In this document: positions 28,049-36,504 of the stretch, piece after piece | Numbering within the stretch: position 1 is the first letter of the stretch | How the letters are laid out: the number at the start of each line of letters is the position of its first letter | Assembly: GCF_000685035.1 (NCBI RefSeq) | Contig: NZ_BAYB01000003.1 | Coordinates: 1-64,000 of the forward strand | Length of the DNA: 64,000 nucleotides | Reading direction: 5' to 3' | Source of the DNA: Paraburkholderia ferrariae NBRC 106233 | GTDB lineage: Bacteria > Pseudomonadota > Gammaproteobacteria > Burkholderiales > Burkholderiaceae | Notes under the pieces: model-generated | What the model saw: only the letters and a program-made list of their open reading frames with translations | What the model was told of the DNA's origin: nothing | Database searches by the model: none | Translations under genes and position numbers: made by a program

Positions 28049-28321
28049 TCAGACGCAGTCGAATATTACCTCTACTGTCTGGGCCGTCACGCCGCGCAGC
28101 CCCTCGCTGTGCACCTCGACGGCGTGCATTTCCTTCCTGTGCTTGTGGCAATAGGCTTGCGCTTCCTTGATGCCGGCGTTGCGCACGCGGTTCCAGGACA
28201 CGATGTCCCAGCGCGCGCGGCTCGTGACCATCAGGTGCCCATCCTGTCTTGAATTCACGTCGGTCACCGACGTGCATGCCGCCAGCATGCTGACTCCCGC
28301 CCACAGGATGCGTTTTCTCAT
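28049..28321 (-). CDS. Hypothetical small lipoprotein
   Basis: A 90-residue protein with lipobox SMLAAC (Cys15). The mature part (SRARWDIVSWNRVRNAGIKE, AQAYCHKHRKEMHAVEVHSE) looks folded and has two cysteines. Family not recognised; similar small lipoproteins are common in Burkholderia. Start 28321 was chosen because it opens the signal peptide. Confidence 0.7.
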   Translation of the reverse strand: MRKRILWAGVSMLAACTSVTDVNSRQDGHLMVTSRARWDIVSWNRVRNAGIKEAQAYCHKHRKEMHAVEVHSEGLRGVTAQTVEVIFDCV

Positions 28322-28444
28322 GAATTTCCCCGGATACCGGAGCATTGTCGCTGCGCTTCGGCGCCATTGGCAACCCGAAAGAAAGGCGGCTCGCCTACTC
28401 CTGGTAAGGGGTGGCCCGAGGCGGGGTCGCCCCGGACCGCTCGC

Positions 28445-29248
28445 TCAGGAGGCCGCCTCTGCCTGCTTGATGGCGACGAAGGCCGCCGTTTCGTACGGCA
28501 CGGTGACCGTCGTCTGTCCGCGCAAGGTCGGCTCGGCGTCGATCAGCGCGCGCACGTCCGCCTCGATCTGCGCCTGCTGGTCTGCCGGCAGCGCTGCGAT
28601 GAAACTCGTCGATTTCACCCGGGCGACGATGACGTCTTCAGGCGAGCCGGTGTGTCCGACGGAGAAATGCGCTTCTTGTAACGGTCCGAATCCCGGGAAC
28701 GGGAACGCCGCACGCCACTGGCCGGTGTAGTAGCGGGGCGTGTCGCCCTCCGCCCGGTTGACGATGGCGTCGAGGCGCGCCACCCAGTCCACGCGGGCGT
28801 CGCGCAGGTTCCAGATCAGGCCGAAGCGGCCGCCCGGCTTCAATACGCGATGAATTTCGGCCAGCGCGGAGGCGTTTGCGAACCAGTGGAAGGCCTGGGC
28901 GCAGACCACCGCATCGACGGACGCGTCGGCGAGCGGCATCGCCTGGGCGGCGCCGTCGCGCACGTCCACCTGCGGGAGCGCCGCGGCGAGCTTCGCGCGC
29001 ATGGCCGCGACGGGTTCGATGGCGATGACGCTGGCGCCGGTTTCGACCAGCCGGCGCGTGAATTTGCCGGTGCCCGCGCCCAGATCGACCACGGTCTGGC
29101 CTGCGCGCAGGCCCAGCGTTTCGCGCAACCAGTGCGCGACTTCGGGCGGGTAATCGGGGCGGCCGCGCACGTAATGGTCGGCGGCGGTGGGCGAGTAGCC
29201 AACGGCAGCTGCCCGGTGGACATTGCCGTTGGGATCGTGTTCGGTCAT
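28445..29248 (-). CDS. Class I SAM-dependent methyltransferase
   Basis: A 267-residue methyltransferase of the Methyltransf_11/25 type. Motif I is VVDLGAGTGKFT (~53-64), the acidic SAM-ribose residue lies in IAIEPV, motif II is DAVVCAQAFHWF and motif III is LKPGGRFGLIWN. The FHWF version resembles yeast Tmt1/trans-aconitate-type enzymes, but the substrate cannot be predicted. Single gene. Confidence 0.88.
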   Translation of the reverse strand: MTEHDPNGNVHRAAAVGYSPTAADHYVRGRPDYPPEVAHWLRETLGLRAGQTVVDLGAGTGKFTRRLVETGASVIAIEPVAAMRAKLAAALPQVDVRDGAAQAMPLADASVDAVVCAQAFHWFANASALAEIHRVLKPGGRFGLIWNLRDARVDWVARLDAIVNRAEGDTPRYYTGQWRAAFPFPGFGPLQEAHFSVGHTGSPEDVIVARVKSTSFIAALPADQQAQIEADVRALIDAEPTLRGQTTVTVPYETAAFVAIKQAEAAS

Positions 29249-29453
29249 GGGTCGCTCCGGCCGGTGGTCGAGAGCGCGAGCATATCACCGGCTATGGGGC
29301 CGGTGCGTCCCGAGCGGCTGGCCTGTCGGCGTGGCGGACAGGCAGAGGCAGGCGCCGTGGCAGGAAGCGCCCACAGCGCTCAGAAACGCCGTCGAAAACA
29401 CGCCTGCCCCGGCGCGCGAAGACGCGCGCTGCGGGAGTCGGGCGGCTGGAGCC

Positions 29454-29702
29454 TCAGTCGTGCGCGGTGGCGTCGCCGACCTGCCCCTGGCCGGAGACGA
29501 GGCAGGACGAGAAGAAGTTCTCGCCCTGGCTGCGCGCACCCATCTCGGTGAAGCCGCGCGCCAGCGCCTCGGCCTTCACGAGTAAGGAACCTTGGGCACA
29601 GGTGAGCGAGTGGCCACCATGCGCCTCGAAGCGGGTGGCGACCCGGTTCGCGACGAGGAGTGCAAGGATGATGACGACGCCGACATTGAATGCTTGTCTC
29701 AT
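29454..29702 (-). CDS. Hypothetical small membrane-anchored protein
   Basis: An 82-residue protein with one N-terminal hydrophobic segment (VGVVIILALLVANRV) and a hydrophilic tail with two cysteines. AGGAG lies 8 bp before the ATG at 29702. Family not recognised. Confidence 0.6.
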   Translation of the reverse strand: MRQAFNVGVVIILALLVANRVATRFEAHGGHSLTCAQGSLLVKAEALARGFTEMGARSQGENFFSSCLVSGQGQVGDATAHD

Positions 29703-30259
29703 GATTTCGTCTCCTGGTGCAATCAGACTAGCTCACACACGCGCGACACGAATCCAGGAGTTTCCCGGCGATGCAGTGCAGCACATGCGGCATGAAAAAC
29801 CCTCGTTAAATGCGTACTGCGTAATGATTCGGTGCCCTGAGCATGCGACCTCCGTTACGTTGCGCCTTTACCGGTGCGGGCCTGCGTCGCACGGGCTTTT
29901 CGCGAGGCAGGGCATTGCGTCGCAGCAATGCCGCGTCGCGTCACGTGGGACGTCAACAAACCAATGTAGCTTCGAGGCCATAAAAGCGGGAGCCGAAAAA
30001 GCGCGACAGATCGACACGGTTGCTCATCGCGCCTTTTTGGGACAGTTTTTCGCGGCTTTTTGCTGCCCTTGGCAAGACTGACGGACGGGGTTCGGAGGGC
30101 TGCCGAAATGCGATGCCCGGCGCGAGATGTCTCGGAGTCCAGACTATGACAGTAGCCAGGGCCGCGTAGCCGGGAGTGCGGTAATGCCATGCGGACTTGT
30201 AAAGCATCTCGCGATCCCGCACTATCGACGCCCGTTCCCTTTTTCGATGAGGCAAAGCC
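29703..30259. other. Gene-free region before the GST gene
   Basis: About 560 bp with no supported gene; GST control elements should lie in the last 150 bp. Nothing else recognised. Confidence 0.5.
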
Positions 30260-30874
30260 ATGCAGTTGATCGGCATGATGGACTCCCCCTACGTGCGCCG
30301 CGTTGCCATTTCGTTGCACGTGCTCGGACTGCCGTTCGAGCATCGCAGCGTGTCCGTCTTCAGCGGCTACGAGGTGTTTGCCCAGATCAATCCGGTCGTG
30401 AAGGCGCCCACGCTGGTCGACGACGACGGCACCTTGCTTGTCGATTCGACACTGATTCTGGATTACCTCGACCGCAAGGTGCCGGCAGAGCGGCGTCTCA
30501 TGCCCGAAGAAAACCAGGAGCGCGTTTTCGCGCTGCGCGTGAACGGCTTTGCGCTCGCGGCGATGGAAAAGACCGTCCAGCAGGTGTACGAGCGCCAGTT
30601 GCGGCCAGCCGAGCGCCAGCACGAGCCGTGGTTCGAGCGCGTGAGCGCGCAGATGCACGCGGCGTACACGATCCTGGACGCACTCGTGGCGGGCCGGCAA
30701 GGGTGGCTCTGTGCGGGCCGGATCACGCAGGCGGACATCACGGCGGCCGTGGCATGGCGTTTTACGCAACACATTCTCCCGGGCGCGGCCGAGGCGGCCC
30801 GCTATCCGGCATTGGCGGCCCTCTCCGCGCGTGCCGAGCAGTTGCCCGAATTCGTCGCCACGCCGCTCGAATAG
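30260..30874 (+). CDS. Glutathione S-transferase family protein
   Basis: A 204-residue protein with an N-terminal thioredoxin-like domain (MIGM-type start, DSPYVRRVAIS with candidate catalytic Ser9, VKAPTLVDDDGTLLVDSTLI where the Pro and Asp-Ser bind glutathione) and a helical C-terminal domain (ITQADITAAVAW). It resembles beta/zeta-type bacterial GSTs. Substrate unknown. Single gene; no maleylpyruvate isomerase signature is evident. Confidence 0.88.
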   Translation: MQLIGMMDSPYVRRVAISLHVLGLPFEHRSVSVFSGYEVFAQINPVVKAPTLVDDDGTLLVDSTLILDYLDRKVPAERRLMPEENQERVFALRVNGFALAAMEKTVQQVYERQLRPAERQHEPWFERVSAQMHAAYTILDALVAGRQGWLCAGRITQADITAAVAWRFTQHILPGAAEAARYPALAALSARAEQLPEFVATPLE

Positions 30875-31032
30875 GCCGTCCGGGGCGCACGCCCGGGATG
30901 CCGGCGGCGGCGTCCGGGCGCCGCTATCGCGCCGATAGCCCCTTGTCCGGGCGCCTTTGCGTCGATTGTTCATCTGTGGCGACAAGTGACTTCACTTTTG
31001 AGGCATTTATCGGCGCACGATTCATTCCTAGA

Positions 31033-31054
31033 ATGGCATTCATTGAAATGCCAT
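31033..31054. promoter_or_regulatory. 8-bp inverted repeat in the leader of the 64-residue protein gene
   Basis: ATGGCATT (31033-31040) and AATGCCAT (31047-31054), 6-bp spacer, 41 bp upstream of the start codon. It could be an operator or an mRNA hairpin. Confidence 0.35.
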
Positions 31055-31095
31055 GGCATCCCCGCTGGAAGCAATGGCCAAGCGCGGGAGCCATC

Positions 31096-31290
31096 ATGAA
31101 ATCCTTTATCGAACGACAGCTATATCAACCTGCACTGGTTTTGCCGATGGTGGACCTCATGCAGATGATGGTTTCGCTCGACTTCAATCTGGGCCAGGTC
31201 GGGCTCATGGTCGCCACACGGGGCGCGCGGGCCGCACTGCAGCGTTCGCGCGAACTGCTCGTCGCCGCACACGGCGATTGCGTGCACTGA
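31096..31290 (+). CDS. Small conserved-looking hypothetical protein
   Basis: A 64-residue protein, MKSFIERQLYQPALVLPMVD first and then DLMQMMVSLDFNLGQ and a basic helix (ATRGARAALQRSRELLVAAHG). GGGAG lies 7 bp before the ATG, a T-rich promoter-like stretch lies further upstream, and a strong terminator follows. It is therefore probably a real stand-alone gene. No signal peptide and no known domain seen. Confidence 0.65.
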   Translation: MKSFIERQLYQPALVLPMVDLMQMMVSLDFNLGQVGLMVATRGARAALQRSRELLVAAHGDCVH

Positions 31291-31394
31291 CCTGACCCTG
31301 CTGCCCAGCCTGTTGCCGATACGAAACGCAGCGAAATTCCGATCCCCCTGACGCGCGGCAGCTTCGCCCGTTTGCTGTTGTGGCGTCACCCTGT

Positions 31395-31428
31395 GAGCCG
31401 TCTCGCAGCGCGAGACGGCTCTTTTTTT
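31395..31428 (+). terminator. Rho-independent terminator
   Basis: Perfect 12-bp stem (31395-31406 with 31410-31421), 3-nt loop, seven T at 31422-31428. Confidence 0.93.
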
Positions 31429-31580
31429 CCCGATTTCCGATAAGCGCCGTGCGGCGGCCACGCTCGCGCGGGTCTGCCGCGATCGCGGCGTAAGATGGCG
31501 CGAGGTGCGGGCGGTGCGCGTGCGCCGCAACGCAGTGACACCGTGACGCCGCAACAGGACTGTCACGAAGGAGAGCCGGC

Positions 31581-32963
31581 ATGGCAGAGCGATTCGATGC
31601 AATCGTGATCGGCAGCGGGCAGAGCGGGCCGCCGCTGGCCGTGCGGCTCGGCAAGAGCGGGCGCAAAACGGCGATCATCGAGCGCGCGGCGTTTGGCGGC
31701 ACCTGTGTCAATGTCGGGTGCACCCCCACCAAGGCTTATGTGGCGTGTGCGCGCGCGGCCCACGTCGCGCGTCATGCGGCGGACTATGGCGTGCACGCCG
31801 GCGGGGCAGTCAGTGTCGATCTGGCTTTCGTGAAGGCACGCAAGGACCGCATCATCGGTGCCTCGCGCGAAGGCGTCGAACGCTGGCTGCGCACGGCGCC
31901 CAACGTGAGCGTGTTTCAGGGACATGCACGTTTTAGTGGGCCTCACGTCGTGCAGATTGCCGGCGCCGGCGCGCCGCTCGAACTGGAAGCACCGGAAATC
32001 TTCATCAATACCGGCACGCGGGCACTCGTGCCGGCCATTGCCGGTATCGATCGCATTCAGTACGAAACGAATTCCACGATACTCGAACTTCAGAGCTTGC
32101 CGCCGCATCTCGCGATTATCGGCGGCAGCTATATCGCGCTCGAATTCGCGCAGATATTCCGCCGCTTCGGCAGCCGCGTCACGGTGCTGGTGCGCGGCGA
32201 GCGCTTGCTCTCGCGCGAGGACGACGACGTGGCCCGCGCGGTGCAGGACGTGCTGGCGAACGAGGGCATCGAGTTTCGTTTCGGCACCGAACCGCGCAGT
32301 GTCGAACCGCTTGCCGGCGGTGGCGTGCGTATCGCACTCGATGGCGAATCGCTCGATGTTTCGCATCTGCTCTGCGCCACCGGACGCATTCCGAATACCG
32401 ACGATCTTGGCCTCGACGCGGCCGGCATTACGCGCGACAAGCACGGCCATATTCCCGTCGATGGCCAGTTGCGCACGAACGTGGAGGGCGTGTGGGCGCT
32501 TGGCGACGTCAACGGGCGCGGCGCATTCACGCACACCTCTTACGACGATTTCCAGATCGTCGCGGCCAACCTGCTGGACGGAGCGAGCCGCAGTGCCGAC
32601 ACGCGCATTCCCGCGTGGGCGGTGTTCGTCGATCCGCCGCTCGCGCGCGTAGGCATGAGCGAGCGCGAGGTGCGCGCAAGCGGGCGGCCCGCGCTGATCG
32701 CGACCATGCCGATGACGCGCGTGGGCCGGGCGCGCGAGCGCGGCGAAACGGATGGCTTCATGAAGGCGCTCGTGGATGCGCAGACAAAGCGCATTCTGGG
32801 CGCGTCGATCTTCGGCATAGAGGGCGATGAGGCGATCCATACCTTCATCGATACGATGACCGCCGGCGCACCCTATACGACGCTGCAGTTCGCGATGCAC
32901 GTGCACCCCACGGTGAGCGAACTGGTGCCCACGCTGCTCGATGGCCTTACACCGCTGCAATGA
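31581..32963 (+). CDS. FAD-dependent pyridine nucleotide-disulfide oxidoreductase (mercuric reductase-like)
   Basis: A 460-residue flavoprotein. FAD is bound by VIGSGQSGPPLA (9-20), the redox disulfide is GGTCVNVGCTPTK (Cys42, Cys47), NADPH is bound by IIGGSYIALEFAQIFRRFGS (~177), the second FAD motif is GVWALGDVNGRG, and the C-terminal HPTVSE carries the catalytic His-Glu pair. The family also includes dihydrolipoyl dehydrogenases and glutathione reductases. There are no mer genes and no heavy-metal domain, so mercury reduction is unlikely. It overlaps the cupin gene by 4 bp. Confidence 0.9.
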   Translation: MAERFDAIVIGSGQSGPPLAVRLGKSGRKTAIIERAAFGGTCVNVGCTPTKAYVACARAAHVARHAADYGVHAGGAVSVDLAFVKARKDRIIGASREGVERWLRTAPNVSVFQGHARFSGPHVVQIAGAGAPLELEAPEIFINTGTRALVPAIAGIDRIQYETNSTILELQSLPPHLAIIGGSYIALEFAQIFRRFGSRVTVLVRGERLLSREDDDVARAVQDVLANEGIEFRFGTEPRSVEPLAGGGVRIALDGESLDVSHLLCATGRIPNTDDLGLDAAGITRDKHGHIPVDGQLRTNVEGVWALGDVNGRGAFTHTSYDDFQIVAANLLDGASRSADTRIPAWAVFVDPPLARVGMSEREVRASGRPALIATMPMTRVGRARERGETDGFMKALVDAQTKRILGASIFGIEGDEAIHTFIDTMTAGAPYTTLQFAMHVHPTVSELVPTLLDGLTPLQ

Positions 32964-33388
32964 GTGCGGCGCACGGGCACGCAATCGGCAACCGCTTCGG
33001 CAACCGCAGTGGCAACCGCATTGGCAACCTCTTTGCCGGCATCGACCGTGATGCAGGTGCCGAGCACTTCGAGCAACTGGCCGGCCGGGACGGCGTGGTG
33101 ATCGAGCGCATTGTCTCGACGGGGCAGGCGAGCCCCGAGGGCTTCTGGTACGACGATCCGCGCGACGAATGGGTCGTGCTGCTCGCGGGTGCCGCCGCGC
33201 TGCAGTTCGAAGCCGAAGGCGACGCGCTTCGGCCGTTGCAGCCCGGCGATTACGTGCAGATCCCGGCGCACTGCCGGCATCGCGTGGCGTGGACCGACGA
33301 GGCGGCGCCCACGGTCTGGCTCGCCGTGTACTTCGGCGGCGATGACCGGCGCGCGCTGCCGCACACTTCCGGCGATAATCGCGCATAA
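32960..33388 (+). CDS. Cupin-domain protein
   Basis: A 142-residue single-domain cupin. The conserved barrel strands are visible (DEWVVLLAGAAALQFEAEGD, LQPGDYVQIPAHCRHRV, TVWLAVYFGG), with His residues in PAHCRHRV as likely metal ligands. The N-terminus is a repeat (IGNRFGNRSGNRIGN) from a 12-bp tandem. Its start codon overlaps the stop of the flavoprotein gene, so the two are co-translated. Confidence 0.85.
   Translation: MSAAHGHAIGNRFGNRSGNRIGNLFAGIDRDAGAEHFEQLAGRDGVVIERIVSTGQASPEGFWYDDPRDEWVVLLAGAAALQFEAEGDALRPLQPGDYVQIPAHCRHRVAWTDEAAPTVWLAVYFGGDDRRALPHTSGDNRA
32984..33031 (+). repeat. Four 12-bp tandem repeats in the cupin gene
   Basis: Four in-frame copies of NNNGGCAACCGC (the last ends CTC), encoding (x-G-N-R)3 x-G-N-L at residues 9-24. 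A change in copy number would keep the frame. Confidence 0.85.
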
Positions 33389-33436
33389 GTCCACCTTGTG
33401 CCGGCTGTTGCGTCGATGTTGCCCGGAAGCCCCCGT

Positions 33437-33913
33437 ATGCCACCTCAAACGCCGCTTCGCGTCGCCCTCGTTTCCGATACGCACAATCTGGTGCGCCCCG
33501 AACTCCAGCGCTTCCTTGAAGGCTGCGACGCGATTGTTCATGCCGGCGACATCTGCCATCCCGATGTGCTGGATACGCTCGCCGCAATCGCCCCGTTTAC
33601 CGCTGTGCGCGGCAACAACGATCGCGGCGCGTGGGCCGACGCATTGCCGGTGCAAACGGTGCTCGAGATCGGTGGACTGAAGATCGCGGTGGTGCACGAA
33701 CTGCCCGATCTTCAAGGCGATCCGGCACAGGCGGGCATAGCGGTCGTCGTGAGCGGACACTCGCACAAGCCGTCTTGCACAACGCGCGATGGCGTGCTTT
33801 ACGTGAATCCCGGCAGCGCCGGGCCGCGGCGCTTCAAGCTACCCGTTACGGCCGCGATGTTGACGATCGGAAACCCGGGCGCTCCGAGCGTCGAACATAC
33901 CCATCTGATCTGA
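33437..33913 (+). CDS. YfcE/MJ0936-type metallophosphoesterase
   Basis: A 158-residue minimal calcineurin-like phosphoesterase with motifs SDTHN, AGDICH, RGNNDRG, VSGHSHKP and NPGSAGPRR. The family hydrolyses phosphodiesters such as bis-pNPP; natural substrates are unknown. I chose ATG 33437 because GGAAG lies 8 bp upstream; an ATG 39 bp earlier is possible. It lies 48 bp after the cupin gene and is probably in the same transcript. Confidence 0.88.
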   Translation: MPPQTPLRVALVSDTHNLVRPELQRFLEGCDAIVHAGDICHPDVLDTLAAIAPFTAVRGNNDRGAWADALPVQTVLEIGGLKIAVVHELPDLQGDPAQAGIAVVVSGHSHKPSCTTRDGVLYVNPGSAGPRRFKLPVTAAMLTIGNPGAPSVEHTHLI

Positions 33914-33954
33914 ACGACTGGAAGGATGGATCGGAACGCCCTGCCGCAGAAAGC

Positions 33955-33983
33955 AAAAAAGCCAGCGCGAAGCTGGCTTTTCG
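33955..33983. terminator. Bidirectional terminator
   Basis: A 10-bp stem (33957-33966 with 33972-33981) with A-run on the left and T-run on the right, between the convergent phosphoesterase and MFS genes. Confidence 0.88.
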
Positions 33984-34004
33984 AGTGCTGCGACGCGAGG
34001 CCCG

Positions 34005-35471
34005 TTATGCGCGCACCGCGTTGGCCGTGGCGTATTCGTCGTCGAATTCGCGCGCGAGGCGCTCCCCGCGCAGCACGGCATGCGCTTCGGCCCGGGTCCC
34101 CACGCTCGGTGCCGAACCCGGCAGCGGGCGGCGCGCGGTTTCGTGCAGCGCGAGCACCGCGACAATGCCGATCACCGCGGCGCCCATCAGATAGTAGGCA
34201 GGCATCATGAGATTGTGCGTGCTGTCCACGAGCCAGGCGGCCACGAGCGGCGTGGTGCCCCCGAACAGCGACACCGAGACGTTGAAGCCGATCGCAAGCG
34301 CGCCGTAGCGGATCGAGGTCGGGAACAGCGCCGGCAGTGCCGAAGGCATCACCCCCGTGAAGCACGACAGCAGCGCGCCCAGAATCAGCAGCCCGCAGAA
34401 CACCGGCAGCACCTCGGCCGACTGGATCAGCATGAGCGACGGGATCGAGAGCGCGAGGAGACCCACGCAGCCCGCGAGCATCACCGGCTTGCGGCCGATC
34501 GCATCGGAAAGCCGGCCGGCGGCGAGCGTCATCGGCATCATCAGCACCATCACGACGAGCACGAGGAAGAGGCCCCAGGTCTCGTTGAAATGCAGCGTCG
34601 CCGAGAGGTAGCTCGGCAGATACGAGAGCGCCATATAGTCGGTCACGTTGAAGATCAGCACGAGGCCCACGCACAGCAGGAAGGGGCGCAGGTGCTGCGT
34701 GACGAGCGAGCCGAGCGTCATCTTCGGGCGCGCGTTTTCGTCCGCTTCGCGGGCTTCGGCCTCGCGCTTGAACGCCGGCGTTTCTTCGAGTTTCATGCGG
34801 ATATAGAGACCCACGAGCCCGAGCGGCCCCGCGATCAGGAACGGGATGCGCCAGCCCCAGTCGAGCAGCGCCGCATGCGAGAGCGTTGCGGTGAGCAGCG
34901 CCACGGTGCCCGCGCCCAGCACGTAGCCGATCAGCGTGCCGAATTCGAGGAAGCTGCCCATGAAGCCGCGGCGCTTGTCGGTGGCGAATTCCGCAATGAA
35001 AGTGGCTGCGCCGCCGTACTCGCCGCCCGTCGAAAAGCCCTGCACGAGCCGCGCGACGAGCAGCAGCGCGGGTGCGGCAACGCCGATCGAGGCGTAGGAG
35101 GGGATCAGGCCGATCGCGAAGGTGCCGCAGGCCATCATGATCATCGTCATCGCGAGCACGCGCTGGCGGCCGATCCGGTCGCCGAGCGGCCCGAACACCA
35201 TGCCGCCGATCGGCCGCACGAGAAACGCCGCCGCGAAGGTGCCGAAGGTTGCGATGAGCTGCGCCGAAGGGCTGCTCGAGGGGAAGAACACCTGGCCGAG
35301 CGTCACGGCGATATAGCTGTACACGCCGAAGTCGAACCATTCCATCGCGTTGCCGAGCGCCATGGCGCCCACGGCACGCTTGAGGAGGTTTTTATCGACG
35401 ATCGTGATGTCGTCGAGGCTGAGATCGGTCGGGGCCGATGATCCGGAGGTGGAAGCGGTCAAGGTTTGCAT
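34005..35471 (-). CDS. MFS transporter, ProP-like (metabolite:H+ symporter family)
   Basis: A 488-residue, 12-segment transporter. MALGNAMEWFDFGVYSY in segment 1, LGDRIGRQRVL after segment 2, and FSTGGEYGGAATFIAE in segment 4 are signatures of the ProP/KgtP/CitA group. Substrates in the group are proline/betaine, 2-oxoglutarate or citrate. The start is uncertain: GGAG touches ATG 35471 directly, and ATG 35495 is an alternative. A coiled-coil C-terminal tail as in E. coli ProP is not evident, so osmosensing is doubtful. Confidence 0.88.
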   Translation of the reverse strand: MQTLTASTSGSSAPTDLSLDDITIVDKNLLKRAVGAMALGNAMEWFDFGVYSYIAVTLGQVFFPSSSPSAQLIATFGTFAAAFLVRPIGGMVFGPLGDRIGRQRVLAMTMIMMACGTFAIGLIPSYASIGVAAPALLLVARLVQGFSTGGEYGGAATFIAEFATDKRRGFMGSFLEFGTLIGYVLGAGTVALLTATLSHAALLDWGWRIPFLIAGPLGLVGLYIRMKLEETPAFKREAEAREADENARPKMTLGSLVTQHLRPFLLCVGLVLIFNVTDYMALSYLPSYLSATLHFNETWGLFLVLVVMVLMMPMTLAAGRLSDAIGRKPVMLAGCVGLLALSIPSLMLIQSAEVLPVFCGLLILGALLSCFTGVMPSALPALFPTSIRYGALAIGFNVSVSLFGGTTPLVAAWLVDSTHNLMMPAYYLMGAAVIGIVAVLALHETARRPLPGSAPSVGTRAEAHAVLRGERLAREFDDEYATANAVRA

Positions 35472-35986
35472 CTCCAATGACTGCGGGGGCCGCATGCGCG
35501 GTCGCCACGGTTTGCCGGGAGAGTGCGGTTTCGCGAAAGGGCGGGCCGGCCCGGCGGCGCGTGCTCGAACGGATCGAGCGCGGGCGAGGTACGGGACAGG
35601 CGTGCCGATGCGTCGCGAAACGACACTCGGTCGAATTGTGCGTAGTCGTTGCACCTGCGTGGCCTTGTTGGGGGGCAGATGCATGAGGACGCTGGACGGG
35701 CACGGGCGTGCCTGTGAAGCGCCGCTGAAACGAAAAAGACAGCCGCGTGGCGGTTCAGTCTCTTTGTATGAAAACGTTCAATTTGCTGCGCATGTCGCGC
35801 TTTGGATTGAACGCAATTGATGGCCAAAGCCTGTTGAACGAAGCGGCATGATAGCACGATGACCGAAGATCGTGCAAACTGCCGCTATTTCCTGCCGCGC
35901 TGCAACACGCTGCAGGCCCTGCCTGGCGGGGGATTGCGCCGATTTCGCTGGGCCGTGGCGGGGGCCCGGAAATACCATAAACGCAT
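35472..35986. other. Gene-free region between the ProP-like gene and the yggX terminator
   Basis: About 515 bp. It should hold the promoter of the ProP-like gene. No gene supported on either strand. Confidence 0.5.
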
Positions 35987-36017
35987 AAAAAAATCCGCGC
36001 ACGGGGGCGCGGATTTT
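35987..36017 (-). terminator. Terminator after yggX
   Basis: An 11-bp stem (35990-36000 with 36007-36017), 6-nt loop. Read on the minus strand it ends in a run of T. Confidence 0.85.
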
Positions 36018-36097
36018 GTCAGGCTTTTTGCCTCGCTTCCGGCCCGAACGCCGAGCCGGAACAGTGAGCAAGAGAGCGAGCAAAACAGCGGGGTAAA

Positions 36098-36373
36098 TCA
36101 GCCCTCGGTCGGCGGCACGTAGCCGGCTGCCTGGTCGGCGCCTTCGCCGAAGAAGAACTTCTCGGTCTGCTTCATCAGATACTGGCGCGCGCGCGGATCG
36201 GCCATGTTCAGGCGGTTCTCGTTGATGAGCATGGTCTGCTGCTTGAGCCAGAGCTGCCAGGCTTCCTTGGAGACGCTTTCGTAAATGCGCTTGCCGAGTT
36301 CGCCCGGCAGCGGCGGAAAGTCGAGACCCTCGGCTTCCTTGCCGAGCTTCGCGCATTGAATCATTCGGGCCAT
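36098..36373 (-). CDS. yggX: Oxidative damage protection protein YggX
   Basis: A 91-residue protein with the family start [20 protein letters not shown] (conserved Cys7) and [20 protein letters not shown]. YggX takes part in iron trafficking to or repair of Fe-S clusters under oxidative stress. I chose the start at 36373 because family proteins begin there; a 20-codon open extension upstream has no support. It lies downstream of argA in the same direction (131 bp). Confidence 0.95.
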   Translation of the reverse strand: MARMIQCAKLGKEAEGLDFPPLPGELGKRIYESVSKEAWQLWLKQQTMLINENRLNMADPRARQYLMKQTEKFFFGEGADQAAGYVPPTEG

Positions 36374-36504
36374 GCTGTGCTTCTCCTGTCGATCCGAAGT
36401 GGGTGCTTTCGCCCCGGTTCCGGTCCCATGCAAGGGATTGCTGTAGTCGTGCGGGGGTGGGCGTCTCGCGCGATGGCTGCGCTATCGGCGCGCGGGCCCG
36501 GTCA

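Noticed and set aside
30127..31290. A 387-codon frame overlapping the GST gene
   Set aside because: Only its last 64 codons look real; the rest is a shadow of the GST gene.
31581..32963. Mercuric reductase as part of a mercury operon
   Set aside because: No merR, merT or merP nearby, no heavy-metal-binding N-terminal domain, and the C-terminal vicinal cysteines of MerA are absent.
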